A DNA stretch of 64,000 bases from Protopterus annectens (Eukaryota > Chordata > Ceratodontiformes > Protopteridae). Under the pieces are notes generated by a model, which worked only from the letters and a program-made list of their open reading frames with translations, was not told where the DNA came from and made no database searches. How positions within the stretch are numbered: the first letter of the stretch is position 1; each line of letters starts with the position of its first letter. Position numbers and translations under genes: made by a program. This document shows positions 39,391 through 49,397 of this stretch, piece by piece. The DNA lies in NCBI RefSeq assembly GCF_019279795.1, contig NC_056733.1:1118552907-1118616906 (forward strand), given 5' to 3'.

Positions 39391-40395
39391 ACATCTCTCT
39401 CTAAAGGTGTTATGGATGTCATTTTGGAGGCCAGGAGGCCTAGCACCAGGAAATCTTATTCAGAAAAGTGGAACAGATTCTGTGCCTGGAACCAGACTCA
39501 AAGCTTTGACCCTCTTGTCCAAAATATTCCTCAGATTTTACAGTACTTAACTGAGATGCTGGACAAAGGACTATCTTTTTCATCCATTAAGATCCACGCC
39601 TCTGCCATCTCGGCTCATTACAACACATTGCTAAAACAGTACCTCAGAGGGGCTAAAAACATAAGACCCGCCCCGGAGAGCACCAACACCAGCTTGGGAC
39701 CTCAATTTTCTCTTGGAAAAACTAACCTTACCTCCTTTTGAGCCAGCCAGTTCAGCAGAATTAAAATACGTATCATAGAAAACTGCTCTGCTTCTGGCAA
39801 TAACCTCAGCATGAAGAGTCTCAGAGTTACAGGCACTAATGGCAGTGGAGCCTTTCATCAGTTTTCACCAAGACAGGCTTTCTTTAAGAACAAACCCTTC
39901 ATTTATGCCTAGCATAGTATCCAGTGTGGCTCTTAACCAAACTATTCACTTCCAACTTTTTAGCCAAATCCCCAGAATAAAGGGGAGAGACTTCTGCATT
40001 CCTTGGACATACACAGACAATTACGTTTCTACTTGGACAAAACAAAATCTTTCAGAAAAACTGAGCAATTGTTTGTAGCATATGCTGCAGGATCACAGGG
40101 AAAGGCTATTTCAAAGCAGACCATTTCAAAGTGGATAGGAAATTGTATCCAGTTCTGCTACACACAGCATGGCAAACCTGTACCTAGTAACTTTAGGCCA
40201 CATTCCACCAGGGCAACAGCCACCTCAACTGCCTACCTTAGAGGAGTACCTACCAAGGATATCTTGGAAGCTGCAACTTGGAGTTCAGTGCACACCTTTA
40301 CCAAGCATTATCACTTGCCTCTCTATTCTAGATCCAGAGCTGGCTTTGCCACTGCAGTGCTGCAGGGCCTCATAGCCACCCCAAATCCTCTATAG
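39390..40395 (+). pseudogene. DIRS-B1 tyrosine recombinase, one stop and two frame changes
   Basis: GVMDVILEARRPSTRKSYSE near 39405 begins the core-binding domain, which runs to about 39740 in one frame. RVSELQALMAVEPFISF near 39818 has the first catalytic arginine but is directly preceded by an in-frame TGA. From 40003 a 130-codon frame reads QTISKWIGNCIQFCYTQHGK, then PHSTRATATSTAYLRG (H-x-x-R) and WSSVHTFTKHYHLPLYSRSR, with the catalytic tyrosine in HY. All catalytic residues are readable, so only two or three small lesions separate it from an intact gene. Confidence 0.85.
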
Positions 40396-40428
40396 AATCA
40401 GCCACCCTAACTCAGCTTTGGGATTCAA

Positions 40429-40526
40429 CCCAAGTGTAATGACTGCAGCAGTGAAACACGATGAACATAGTACAGTTTTGTACCTACCATAAATGTAGAT
40501 GTTCGAGTGTCTTCACTGCTGCAGTC
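40429..40526 (+). repeat. Internal complementary region of DIRS-B1
   Basis: cccaagtgtaatgactgcag through gatgaacat (to 40468) is complementary to the left end. agtacagttttgtacctacc through cactgctgcagtc is complementary to the right end. The join at 40468/40469 fixes the element ends at 35377 and 40925. Confidence 0.88.
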
Positions 40527-40694
40527 CAGGTTACCCACCCGCCATCCCCTCTTTCTTAGCTGGAACCTTTCTATACCTTTCTACCCTATACTACCTATGT
40601 GGTGTATTTGCTGGTAACTGAAGGTTTTGTTTTTACCTTTATTGTATGTTTTTTCTTTTTATTTTTAACAATTTATATTGCCTACCTATTTGGG

Positions 40695-40925
40695 GCACCT
40701 GACATCTGGGGCAAGAAAAACTTAAGAAAATGGGGTCGGCTGCATCTTTTATAACCCTGGCGCACTGACGTCAGGGAAGAAGCGACAGCAACCGACGCCG
40801 GACCAAGACTTTGGAACTCTGGCCGACTCTGCAGGACCGCCTGACGGCAGGATAGCCCAAGTGTAATGACTGCAGCAGTGAAGACACTCGAACATCTGCA
40901 TATATGGTAGGTAAAAAACTGCACT
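40695..40925 (+). repeat. Right inverted terminal repeat of DIRS-B1
   Basis: Inverse of the left repeat. It contains a perfect tgacgtca at 40766-40773 and, on the minus strand, a TTATAAAA word at 40746-40754, so it could also act as an antisense promoter. Confidence 0.85.
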
Positions 40926-41132
40926 TTTTCTTTTCCTAAAATAAAAAATGTTTGGATAGTAGAATATGCCTTCACTCCATGTAGCCATAACTAGATCATT
41001 TCTATTCTTGAATGCTTTATTTTGACAGTTTCAGAACTTAAATCCTACATTTGGTGATATATTTTGTAATAAGTAGTTATTACAGTTAGATTGTACTGTA
41101 CAAGGTACATCTGTCTGTGTTTGTGTGTATAC
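40926..41132. other. Unassigned intron
   Basis: No recognisable element. Confidence 0.3.
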
Positions 41133-41138
41133 ATATCT
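41133..41138. repeat. Pal-3 target duplication, left
   Basis: atatct, repeated at 41536-41541. Confidence 0.75.
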
Positions 41139-41535
41139 GGGGTCTATATCACATCGTCAAAAACAATTATCGAATCACTATTCAGCAAACCCACTTTGTC
41201 AAAATCTCACTTTATTGAATGGCCGTTTAATCTTTGTTTTTCATAGGGAAAAATAATGGTTGGCCATCATCTGGAATTTGCCCTTCCCCCCCTGCAGTGC
41301 GATCTCGGAGTTGAATATTTAGTTAGAGGGTGTGTGGGGGTATGGGGGCAAAACCTGCCACTTACATAGGTTTTAAATTTTTGGAATTTTGTGACAGGGT
41401 AGGTTGGACAGCCATTGTTTTTCCCTTTGAAAAACTTTGATTAAATAGCTGTTCGATAAAGTGAGATTTCGACAAAGTGGATTAGCTGAATAGTGATTTC
41501 ATAATTAGGTTTTTCGACTATGTAATATAGACCCC
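41139..41535. mobile_element. Palindromic element Pal-3 (MITE-like)
   Basis: This 397-bp non-coding unit has terminal inverted repeats of about 150 bp. The left end ggggtctatatcacatcgtc is the inverse of gactatgtaatatagacccc on the right, with two mismatches. Long arm words such as cactattcagcaaacccact match gtggattagctgaatagtg. The 6-bp direct repeat atatct flanks both sides, so this is a transposed unit. The centre carries the GC-rich core shared with Pal-1 and Pal-2 (41286-41360). Confidence 0.85.
41286..41360. repeat. GC-rich core of Pal-3
   Basis: ccccccctgcagtgcgatct, cggagttgaatatttagtta, then gagggtgtgtgggggtatgg. The conserved word gtgcgatctcggagtt is identical here and one or two bases different in the other cores; the terminal G/C hairpin is eroded. 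Confidence 0.75.
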
Positions 41536-41541
41536 ATATCT
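41536..41541. repeat. Pal-3 target duplication, right
   Basis: atatct. Confidence 0.75.
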
Positions 41542-41659
41542 GAAGTATGTAATTATGTTTTTTCACAGTATACAGTAGTACAAAAAATGCCATTTCACGG
41601 TGTAGCTTGTGATTCCTTGTAAAGCAGTTATATGAATAAGAAGGCTCGTCCTTTAAGTT

Positions 41660-42285
41660 TTATATTTATTTATTTATTGACATTTGTTAACCGGGTTTGT
41701 CCAACTGGGCTTGTGGTTCATTTTCAGTGGAGATCCGAGGAGAAAAGCTCCAGTAGTACATTTTAAATAAGTACAATTTTAAACAATATTGATATAATAG
41801 CAGTTATAGCAAAAAGATTCACATATGTTGGGTTACATGTATAAAGTTAAAGTTGCATTAAAAAGAAGCTAAGTAACAATTTTACATTGATATAGTTCAA
41901 TAGGTCAACAATAATCTTTTTTTGTTTGTATAAAACTATGCAAATGCATAGTAGACACATTGGAGAGAGATGTGTAATGCGGTACTAAGTATGGTGCTTT
42001 TGAGGGTACATAAAGGGAAGGAAGACTAGGTAGGGTCATGGCAAGGGCAGGTTCTGGAATTGAGAAAATAAGCTTTTAGTTCATTATTAAAGTGTGAGGT
42101 GTGGGAGATTGAACGTAAGTCAAGGAGAAGTTTGTTCCATGCATGGGCAAGGGAGCGTTTGTAGATGTTATAATATACATAAATCAGTTTATAGTGGTAA
42201 AGTGAAATGTTAAAAACACATGTACAAAAATGTGTAGAAAATACTATAGAGAAAAATAGGTGAATTCTTAGATTTAACACAATTA
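41660..42285 (-). mobile_element. Antisense 3' end of a CR1/Rex1-group LINE
   Basis: On the minus strand, KRSLAHAWNKLLLDLRSISH near 42160 followed by FNNELKAYFL near 42085 is the standard C-terminal word of CR1/L2/Rex-group proteins (R..WN.LP..LR..S...FK..LK.YL). About 370 bases of 3' untranslated sequence follow, ending in an AAAT-type tail (plus-strand tttatttatttattg near 41667). The rest of the protein is absent. Confidence 0.65.
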
Positions 42286-43369
42286 CCCTGCTTTATTATA
42301 ATGTGATGATCCCTTGCAAACCTTTATTCAGCTGACTGTTGGTTTGTTAATTACCTAAATGAAGATTTATTGCTGTTTGTTATAAAGAATATAGTGTCTT
42401 ATTAAATAACAGCTGTAAATTCTGGTACTTAACATACTCCAAAAGTAATTTTATTTAATGTGGTAAGCAAAGTTCTCAGCTGTCCCTGATTTTAAGTCAT
42501 TTTGTGTCTGTTACTGGTTAAATTTGGGGTTTTCTGGCATATTATTGAGGACTGCATTCACTAAATAATGACAGACATTTGAGTTTCAGACTTCATATCC
42601 TTTGGAAAATGCATGCTAATGCAAAACCTGTTATCCTATCAATGTAAGAGCAATGTTTACTATCTGTACCTTTATCCTTTGTCCCTTATTATTTTTGACT
42701 TTGACCATAATTCTTGCACTGAGATGTTGAGAGATGTGGTGGTAAGTAATGCAAATGTAAAGAAGGACTGTTTTACACACTTTTCTTACCAGGAATCTTC
42801 TATAATGATGATGCAACCCCTACCTTTTGTGTGTTTATATTCTATAGTAGATGGATGCCCTGTTTATGAAGGATTTTTATAAGAATTTTTCCACATCAGT
42901 ATTTTTTCATTCCGTCAGGGAATTATATGGGCAACCTTTTGCCTGATTCTCTCTGACAGGAGTGGCCTTTTTGGTCAAGGGCTTCAGTCCCTGCTTGATG
43001 CCTTCTTTTTTACTAGACACCTGACTGAGATGTCAGGGAGGACACCTCCCTGCCAGATGACTTCCTGTGCATCTGGTTTATTTATTTTTCAGTGGTAGGT
43101 GTATTGAACCGAAGAGTCACAGATCTCCCAATTTAAACTTTTCCTCCAGCTGGGTGAGTAGAAGCAATTCTTTGAGCTACTGGGACTGTGGATGATTATG
43201 GAAAGTACTGGGACAGATGTATTGATAGCAACACCAGAATACAAAAACTTTTAACACAGTGACTTAGGCAACAGAAAATAGAAAGGGTTGTCACAAAACC
43301 TAGGGAGCCTGGGACAAGAAACATAAACAGAGATCCTGTAGAAATAGTATAGATATTTTGTACATTTTA
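42286..43369. other. Unassigned intron
   Basis: The plus-strand open frame at 42613-42882 has no motif. I see no element ends or exon-like conservation. Confidence 0.3.
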
Positions 43370-44744
43370 TTAAAATTTATAGAAAGTAGATGAATGTAGA
43401 AACCAAGAAAAAAGCACAAATGGAAACATTTATGGAAGACTTAATTATACCAAGGTTAGCGGTAGATGCTACTGAACAACTAATAGTTAAGTTAGGAGGA
43501 GATTAGAAAAAATGGTGTTGTGTCATCAATCTACAAGTAAGTCTCTGGGAACAGATGGTATTCTTCTGGAAGTGGTGAAGTTAGGAGGGAAGAAAGTGAT
43601 AAAGCTGTTGAAGGTTTTGTTTAATAGTGTTTTAAAAGGAGGGAAAGCACTAGGATATTGATGGAGAGGTGTGGTGACTGTATTACCCTAAGTGGGTAAA
43701 GACCCATCAGACACATCTTTGTATAGACCCGTTTCAGTTTTAGACCATGATTATAAAGTGTTTACATCTATACTAGCTAAGAGGATGGCAGTGATGTTGC
43801 CAAAATTGATATGTATGGATCAGTGTGATTTTGTTGAGGCAAACATTTGACAGCATTAATAGAACAATTATCTAGAGAGAAGTAGAATGGAAGAAGATAC
43901 TAACTCTGTTGTGGGGGGTCTTGATGCAGAGAAAACATTCAATAGAATAAGCTGAGATTTTATTTGTAGGGCAATGGAAGCATTTGCATTCCCTGATACA
44001 ATAATAAGGTTAATTAGGAGGATATATAAAGGATTACAGGCAATAATTAAGGTAAGAGAGTTCTCTGATAAGTTGTGTTTGAACAGAGAAACCAGGCAGG
44101 GGTGTTTTCTTTCCCCTTTGCTGTTTGCCTTTTTTTAGAGCCCATAACAATGAAATAAGGGCTTCAGAAATTCAGATGTAGTTGCTATGGTAATCAAGAA
44201 ACGTTGGCTTTATTTACAGACTATATAATTTTGTACATGATAAATCCAGAAAAAATATATTTTGGTGTTATGGAATAATTTTAGACACTTTCAAGTTCTT
44301 TTCAGATTAAAATTAATGAAGATAAAACAAAGGCTATAGAGGTAAATTATGTACCCACAAATGAATCGGATTAGTGATACCCATATTTATTGGGACATGA
44401 TGAGTTGAACTATTTAGGTGAATGGATTAAAAAGGATTCTGTTATGACATCTAAGGATACCTAGGAAAAGACTAAATAAATATAATGTAAAAAATTGAGA
44501 AAAATGGAAGCTTTGTGTATGGATATGGATAGTAAGATTTAAGCAGTGAAATGTTTTTAGTCTCCTTAGTTTTATATACATGTCAGGGATAGTTTTATCA
44601 ACCATAGGAGAAATTGTAGACAGTAATTAATAAGTAGTTCAAGGAATTTATTTGAGAGAGAAAGCGGGAGAGAGTTAAGTCGGAGCTGATCACAGATATG
44701 CATATTAATTTGCACTATATCTCGAGGTTTGTAATGAAACAAGG

Positions 44745-44806
44745 GTATAACATGGTTAGGCTTATAAGGGCCCCAGGGGCATTAGCCTAGTAACCTCCTA
44801 TGATCC
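44745..44806 (+). mobile_element. Short CR1/L2-like 3' tail inside L1-III
   Basis: ggttaggcttataagggccc through gcattagcctagtaacctcc and ctatgatc is the hairpin tail of the CR1 family, about 60 bases long. L1 coding sense is found on both sides. Confidence 0.7.
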
Positions 44807-45844
44807 TGTGATGTTGATTCTCCCAGCAGAGCAAGGTGGTTTAGCATTACCTGATTTGTATGGGTATTTTAGAGCTACACGTTAGGCTCATAAATATAAC
44901 ACAAGCAGAAGGTTATTAATCTAAGTAGTAGTGGGTGATGAGGAAGCAAGAATGGAGTTCAAGAAATAAAGAGAGAATAGGATTTTGGATACAAATCCTT
45001 GAGGAGAATAACAATAGCCAGACTGAATATTGCATTAATAAAGCTGCAGAGAGTATTCTAAGAGATAAGTCAGCATAGGAATGGAGCGAGGAGATTTTGC
45101 CAATAGGCATAACTGCAAGTAAGGGTACAAAAACAGGCAAGAGGGGACTGCAATTTACTAGAGAAAACTGTCAAAGGATCCAAGGTATTGAAAGCAAATA
45201 ACTTGGTAATACAGTGGGATGAGGTCAAGCAAACATTTGGACTGCGGGTTAGAGATTGCCTTCCCTACCAGGGATTGATATCAGAATACAGGCAAAGAGT
45301 AAGGGGTAGGGTAGTTCTAAGTTAAATACCAGCTCTGGTAGAGTTTTCAGTTGGGTCTAGAGCAGATCCTGCTGTTTAAACAAGGGGTGATTTGTAGGGC
45401 ATATAAAATATTGCATGATAACCATAGGAATCAATCAGAGGTGCTTAGAAAAGATTGGTAAAGAGAGATTGGAAAAGCGGTTTACAAAGGAGCAATGAAA
45501 GGACATATGTATGGCTGTCAAGTATGCAGCAAAGTCCAGAAGGATTAGGATTTTTCTTGGAAGTGTTCGCAGAGGTATTTTTATACCCCAAGGGTGACTT
45601 CAAAGAATTTTTCCTCAGGTTGATAGCAAATGCTTGAGGTGTGATGGGAAAAAGTCAGATACCGTCGGACTTGTTTTGAGAGTATAATGAGTTTGCAGAT
45701 TTTAAAAATGCCTATAGCGAACCCTGTCAGAAATATTGGGGGACAAATGACAGTAGCTAAGAAAATTATTCTTTTGAGTTGGGACACTGGATCTCAGTTG
45801 CTTATACATAGTAATGTCTCTAACTTTAATGCTATTGGCTACCT

Positions 45845-47485
45845 AAAAAGCAAGTACTAGAAAATGAAAATCAGGAACAGTGCATCAGTAGGCCCAGACA
45901 GTATCCCAGGATGCCTTCAAAATAGCATGAAACATGACCTATCAGGGCATCTGGAAATTACTATTTAACTGTAGCGTCCAAACAGGCTTCGTGTCTCATG
46001 AAAGGAGAACAGCAACAGTCATCCCTCTGCACAAAGGTGGGCCATCTACAGACCCTGGAAACTACAGACCCATATGACTCACTAGTCTTATATGTAAAGC
46101 AATGGAAAGAATTATCATGGAGATGATCAATAGAGATCTAGTAAACCTCCAGACACTGGACCCAACCCAGTTTGGTTTCATCAAGGACAGATCATGCCTA
46201 CTCATCCTGGTGGACTTCTTTGAGAAGGAAACCAAAATAATGGATGAGGGCAAAATCATTCACACTGCCTACCTTGATCTGGCCAAGGCATTTGACACAA
46301 TACCCCATTCGGGCATTGTTAACAAACTGAAGAGATTAGGTACAAACCTGTATGTCACCCAGTGGATAGCCAGGTGGCTCACATACAAGACCCAGAAAAT
46401 TAGAATTAGGGAGTCCACTTCTACAAAGAGGCCAGACAAGCAGAGTCCCTCAGGGATCAGTCCTTGGGCCGCTCCTTTTTGGCATTTACTTCTCAGAAGT
46501 AAGGGCTAATGTCAGTGGTCTCTGGCTGTCTAATTTTGCAGATGATTGCAAATTAGGAGCTTTCATTGACTTTCACACTGACACAAATGTTCTCCAGGAG
46601 GGGCTGACACAGATAAACAACTGGTGTCAAAGTCATGGACTAAAACTAAATGCCAAGAAATGCATAATAATATTATTTGGGAAATCATCCATCCCTGGTA
46701 ACTATCATATTGACAGCACACCCCTTAGAGATGACCCAGTAGTCAGGGACTTAGGGATACACATAGGTAGTAATCTAGCCTTTGATCATCACATGTCTGC
46801 AGTGGTGCGGAAATCATTCTATGTTGCACAACTTATAAACAAATGTATGGCATCTAAGTCCAAGGAAGTCGTTGCTCCACTGTATTCATCATTCATCAGA
46901 CCTGTCATTGAGTACAATGTCCCCTTTGGTATGTACTTAAACAGGCAGATCCAACAGCTGGAATGTCCACAGAGGTTCCTCACTAAAAGAATACATGGCA
47001 TAAGTAATATGTCCTATGCAGACCGCCTCAAAGCCCTATTCCTGTCTCCTACAGGCTTTTGAGGGGGAGAGCTACACCTGGCATACAGGGCATTGTCAAG
47101 CCCCACTCTGATGGACCTCCTGCATATCCACAAAACAAACAGTACCAGAATTACCCGTTCTAAAGACTTAAACCTTGTCTGTGATATAAATTAGGACCTG
47201 CTGGAGAGATAGGTTGTATCTCAGAGACTACCCCGTCTATGGAACAGGCTCCCCATCGATGTGAAGCAGAGTTCCTCCATAATCCAGTTCAGGCGCAACT
47301 TGGACAATTGGATGGGAAACCGGAAATTCATTCCTGGTTTGGCACCTATGTCTCTGATGCAAACGGGTAACCTGTAAATGGTTCATCTCCCAGGCCCATG
47401 CTTACACTTATCAAGGGTATCAGAACTCGTCAGATGCATGGCTAGGCTTAAAAAGGGCCCTTGTGGTCGTTAACCTAAAATCTAA
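45845..47485 (+). mobile_element. CR1/L2-like LINE nested in L1-III (CR1-b)
   Basis: Starts at SASVGPDSIPGCLQNSMK near 45880 and ends in the family tail (gctaggcttaaaaagggccc near 47441). It is the most 5' extended of the three copies, reaching the region before motif 0 of the reverse transcriptase, but lacks the endonuclease. Sequence on both sides reads as L1 C-terminus, so the LINE landed in L1-III. Confidence 0.8.
46102..47350 (+). pseudogene. CR1-b reverse transcriptase, broken
   Basis: MERIIMEMINRDLVNLQTLD near 46102 and PTQFGFIKDRSCLLILVDFF lead to AYLDLAKAFDTIPH near 46269, which is motif A. The PQGSVLGP word is disrupted by a frame change near 46445. NFADDCKLGAF near 46535 keeps FADD. 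VRDLGIHIGSNLAFDHH, VIEYNVPFGMYLNRQIQQLE and WRDRLY-like words follow with stops. Not functional. Confidence 0.8.
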
Positions 47486-47808
47486 ATCAACTGTAGTTGA
47501 AGTATTGAGTGTTGTTAAATTGATAAAAGAACTGTAAGTGGGATCTTTAGAAAAAGGAATGAGCAAATTACATAGAAATAAATGGAATTTGTGGGAGCAA
47601 ATGTACACAGAATAACATTCATGAAGAAGAGTGAGGTTTAAGAAAGGGCAGAAATTGAGCAATTTTTGCAGTGTTGAATGAATGATAGTTGTTTTAATGA
47701 AAGAAAGAAAGAAAATGTGTATAATGATTTGCTTTCTTTTCTGTAAATGTGTGTGTGTGTGCTTATGCCTTAAGTGATGATTTAATAAAGGTGATTTAAA
47801 AAAAAACA

Positions 47809-48224
47809 GCAGAGCTAGTATAAGCTTGGTAACTGTATGTAGCTTTTTTAAACCTTTTAAGTCATTAGCAGTTCAGCATTACTAGACAGATAGAGTGACT
47901 GAGCAATGGACAGACAAACAGAATGTTGCCCTCGTCTAGCTTTATTTTATTTAAATAGCTAGACAGGTAGACAGGTGATTACTTTCATTTGTAAAGGAAG
48001 ACTACCTCCTCCCACCCATCATTATTTTTTAAAATGGAGAGCGGACACTTAAGGTGGGAGTGTCAGCCCCTCTTAATAATGAAAATTGAAAATGAAATAT
48101 TTAAGTTACAGCCACCCAGATATGTATCACTATGCATATTTTGATGTCTAGAAATCACTTCACCACTCTATTTTCATTCCATATAATTTTAATAGGTATG
48201 GAGAAACACGGGTGCAGGGTTTGA
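47809..48224. other. Unassigned intron
   Basis: No coding or repeat signature except short AT-rich stretches. Confidence 0.3.
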
Positions 48225-48300
48225 GTCTCACAAGGGATAATTGGCTAGGCTTAAAATGGCTCACAAGGGCAGTTAGCTTAGTACTAACCTATGAACTGGA
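48225..48300 (+). mobile_element. CR1/L2-like LINE 3' tail
   Basis: ggctaggcttaaaatggctc, gggcagttagcttagtact and aacctatgaac give the family 3' end; only about 75 bases are recognisable. Confidence 0.65.
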
Positions 48301-48513
48301 AGGGTTTAGTGTTTTCCATTGTTGCCCAGCTGTGCAAGGCGAGGTTGCTGCAAGTGTATCCTCATGTGCTTCTGCAATGTGCTGCTGTTGCACAGGAACT
48401 TTCAATGTAACAAGCCAGGCTCCTTTGGGCCTCTCCTTTCTCTTAGGTATTTGAGGTCCCTCTCCTCTCTTCCCCCAATAGTGTGACTCTGGAGACCATT
48501 CTTCTCAGTCTGT

Positions 48514-48578
<65 letters not shown>

Positions 48579-48789
48579 TGTGTGTCTGAAGACTGGCTAG
48601 TTGTCCTCCAACCATGAGTGGTTCAAGTCCTCACCATTGATGAAGGCTTGAGGGAAATGAATCCCCTCTGTGACCTCTTCTTGGTGAGGGGGTGCAAATG
48701 ATGCATTGGATGGGAGGCTGTTCACTAGGGTTTCCTTGCTAGTAGTTATTTTTTTTCCTTCACTGATGGGGAGCCTTTGGGACTTCTCA
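48301..48789. other. Unassigned, contains a microsatellite
   Basis: Nothing recognised outside the GT run at 48517-48586. Confidence 0.3.
48517..48586. repeat. GT microsatellite
   Basis: About 33 GT units with one TA interruption near 48571. Confidence 0.97.
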
Positions 48790-49397
48790 ACCTGGGGTCT
48801 GGTCCTTCTTTTTTTTTGTTGTTGTATTATCTTGCTTTTATTTACTGGGTTGTCAGATTGGGTTTAGTCAAAAAACTATTTTCTCCAGTGGCCCAGGGAG
48901 AAAAGCACAAATATATTACAGGAATTTTTAAACAGGCTTTCAGTAGTTTACATGAACAGACATTACATAATATGCATTAACAATTATACATACATTTGCT
49001 AATTAGATTACATTAAATAAAGGCAGCTATTACAGTAGAGTTTGAACATTGAGCATCTGAAAAAGTGTAGTGGTAGGTTTGTCAGTTAGTTAATAGATAA
49101 TGCGATTAATGCTTAGAAGTTCAAAAAAATTTGAGGTGAGGGAAGAATCTATCTAGGTAGGGCAAAAATGTTAATATTGTAGTTAAGAGATGGGGTATAA
49201 AGCAGCTTCAGAGACAGGTTTTTATTAGAAATACAGATGTGGGGAGTGACCAGTGTCACAAAATAATATATATGGCTGGGAGTTGCTAATAAAACTGTTT
49301 AGGTATTGGTGAAGATTGGTTGTTGAGCATAGGATTCTGAAGAGAAATAATCTGATGATATGGCAAGCTGAAGATAATGATATCATTTATCCAGGTG
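48790..49397 (-). mobile_element. Possible second antisense LINE 3' end, related to 41660-42285
   Basis: Plus-strand tttatttactgggttgtcag, tctccagtggcccagg and gagaaaagcac parallel tttattgacatttgttaacc, cagtggagatccgagg and gagaaaagctcc at 41670-41750. The protein end is not convincingly readable here, so the assignment rests on the 3' untranslated match only. Confidence 0.4.

Larger units (their letters stand above)
35377..40925 (+). mobile_element. DIRS-like retrotransposon B1, best preserved copy
   Basis: This is a complete-length family B element, 5549 bp by its inferred ends. The left end atgttcatcgtgtttcactg and right end ggtaggtaaaaaactgcact are each complementary to half of the internal region 40429-40526. 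Inverted repeats of about 200 bp contain a promoter-like region. Gag, reverse transcriptase, RNase H, methyltransferase-like segment and tyrosine recombinase are readable almost end to end, with only a handful of frameshifts and stops. It lies on the host gene's sense strand, 391 bp after the RANBP17 exon. Confidence 0.9.
43370..47808 (+). mobile_element. L1-type LINE, sense, decayed (L1-III), with nested LINEs
   Basis: This is ORF2 from the linker to the 3' end. Words seen are SLGTDGILLEVVKLGGKKV near 43540, SLYRPVSVLDHDYKVFTSIL near 43715 and RRIYKGLQAIIKV near 44020. RQGCFLSPLLFAFF near 44095 is motif B. AEQGGLALPDLYGYFRATR near 44825 and a C-terminal part up to about 45790 follow. After the nested CR1-b the C-terminal wording resumes near 47480, and the element ends with aataaa at 47783 and a short A run at 47799. 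Motif A is decayed to LDAEKTFNRISWDF near 43922. Confidence 0.72.

Noticed and set aside
42613..42882. 89-residue frame near the host exon, considered as another RANBP17 exon
   Set aside because: Its wording does not match any part of the exportin-7/RANBP17 family, and convincing splice sites are lacking.
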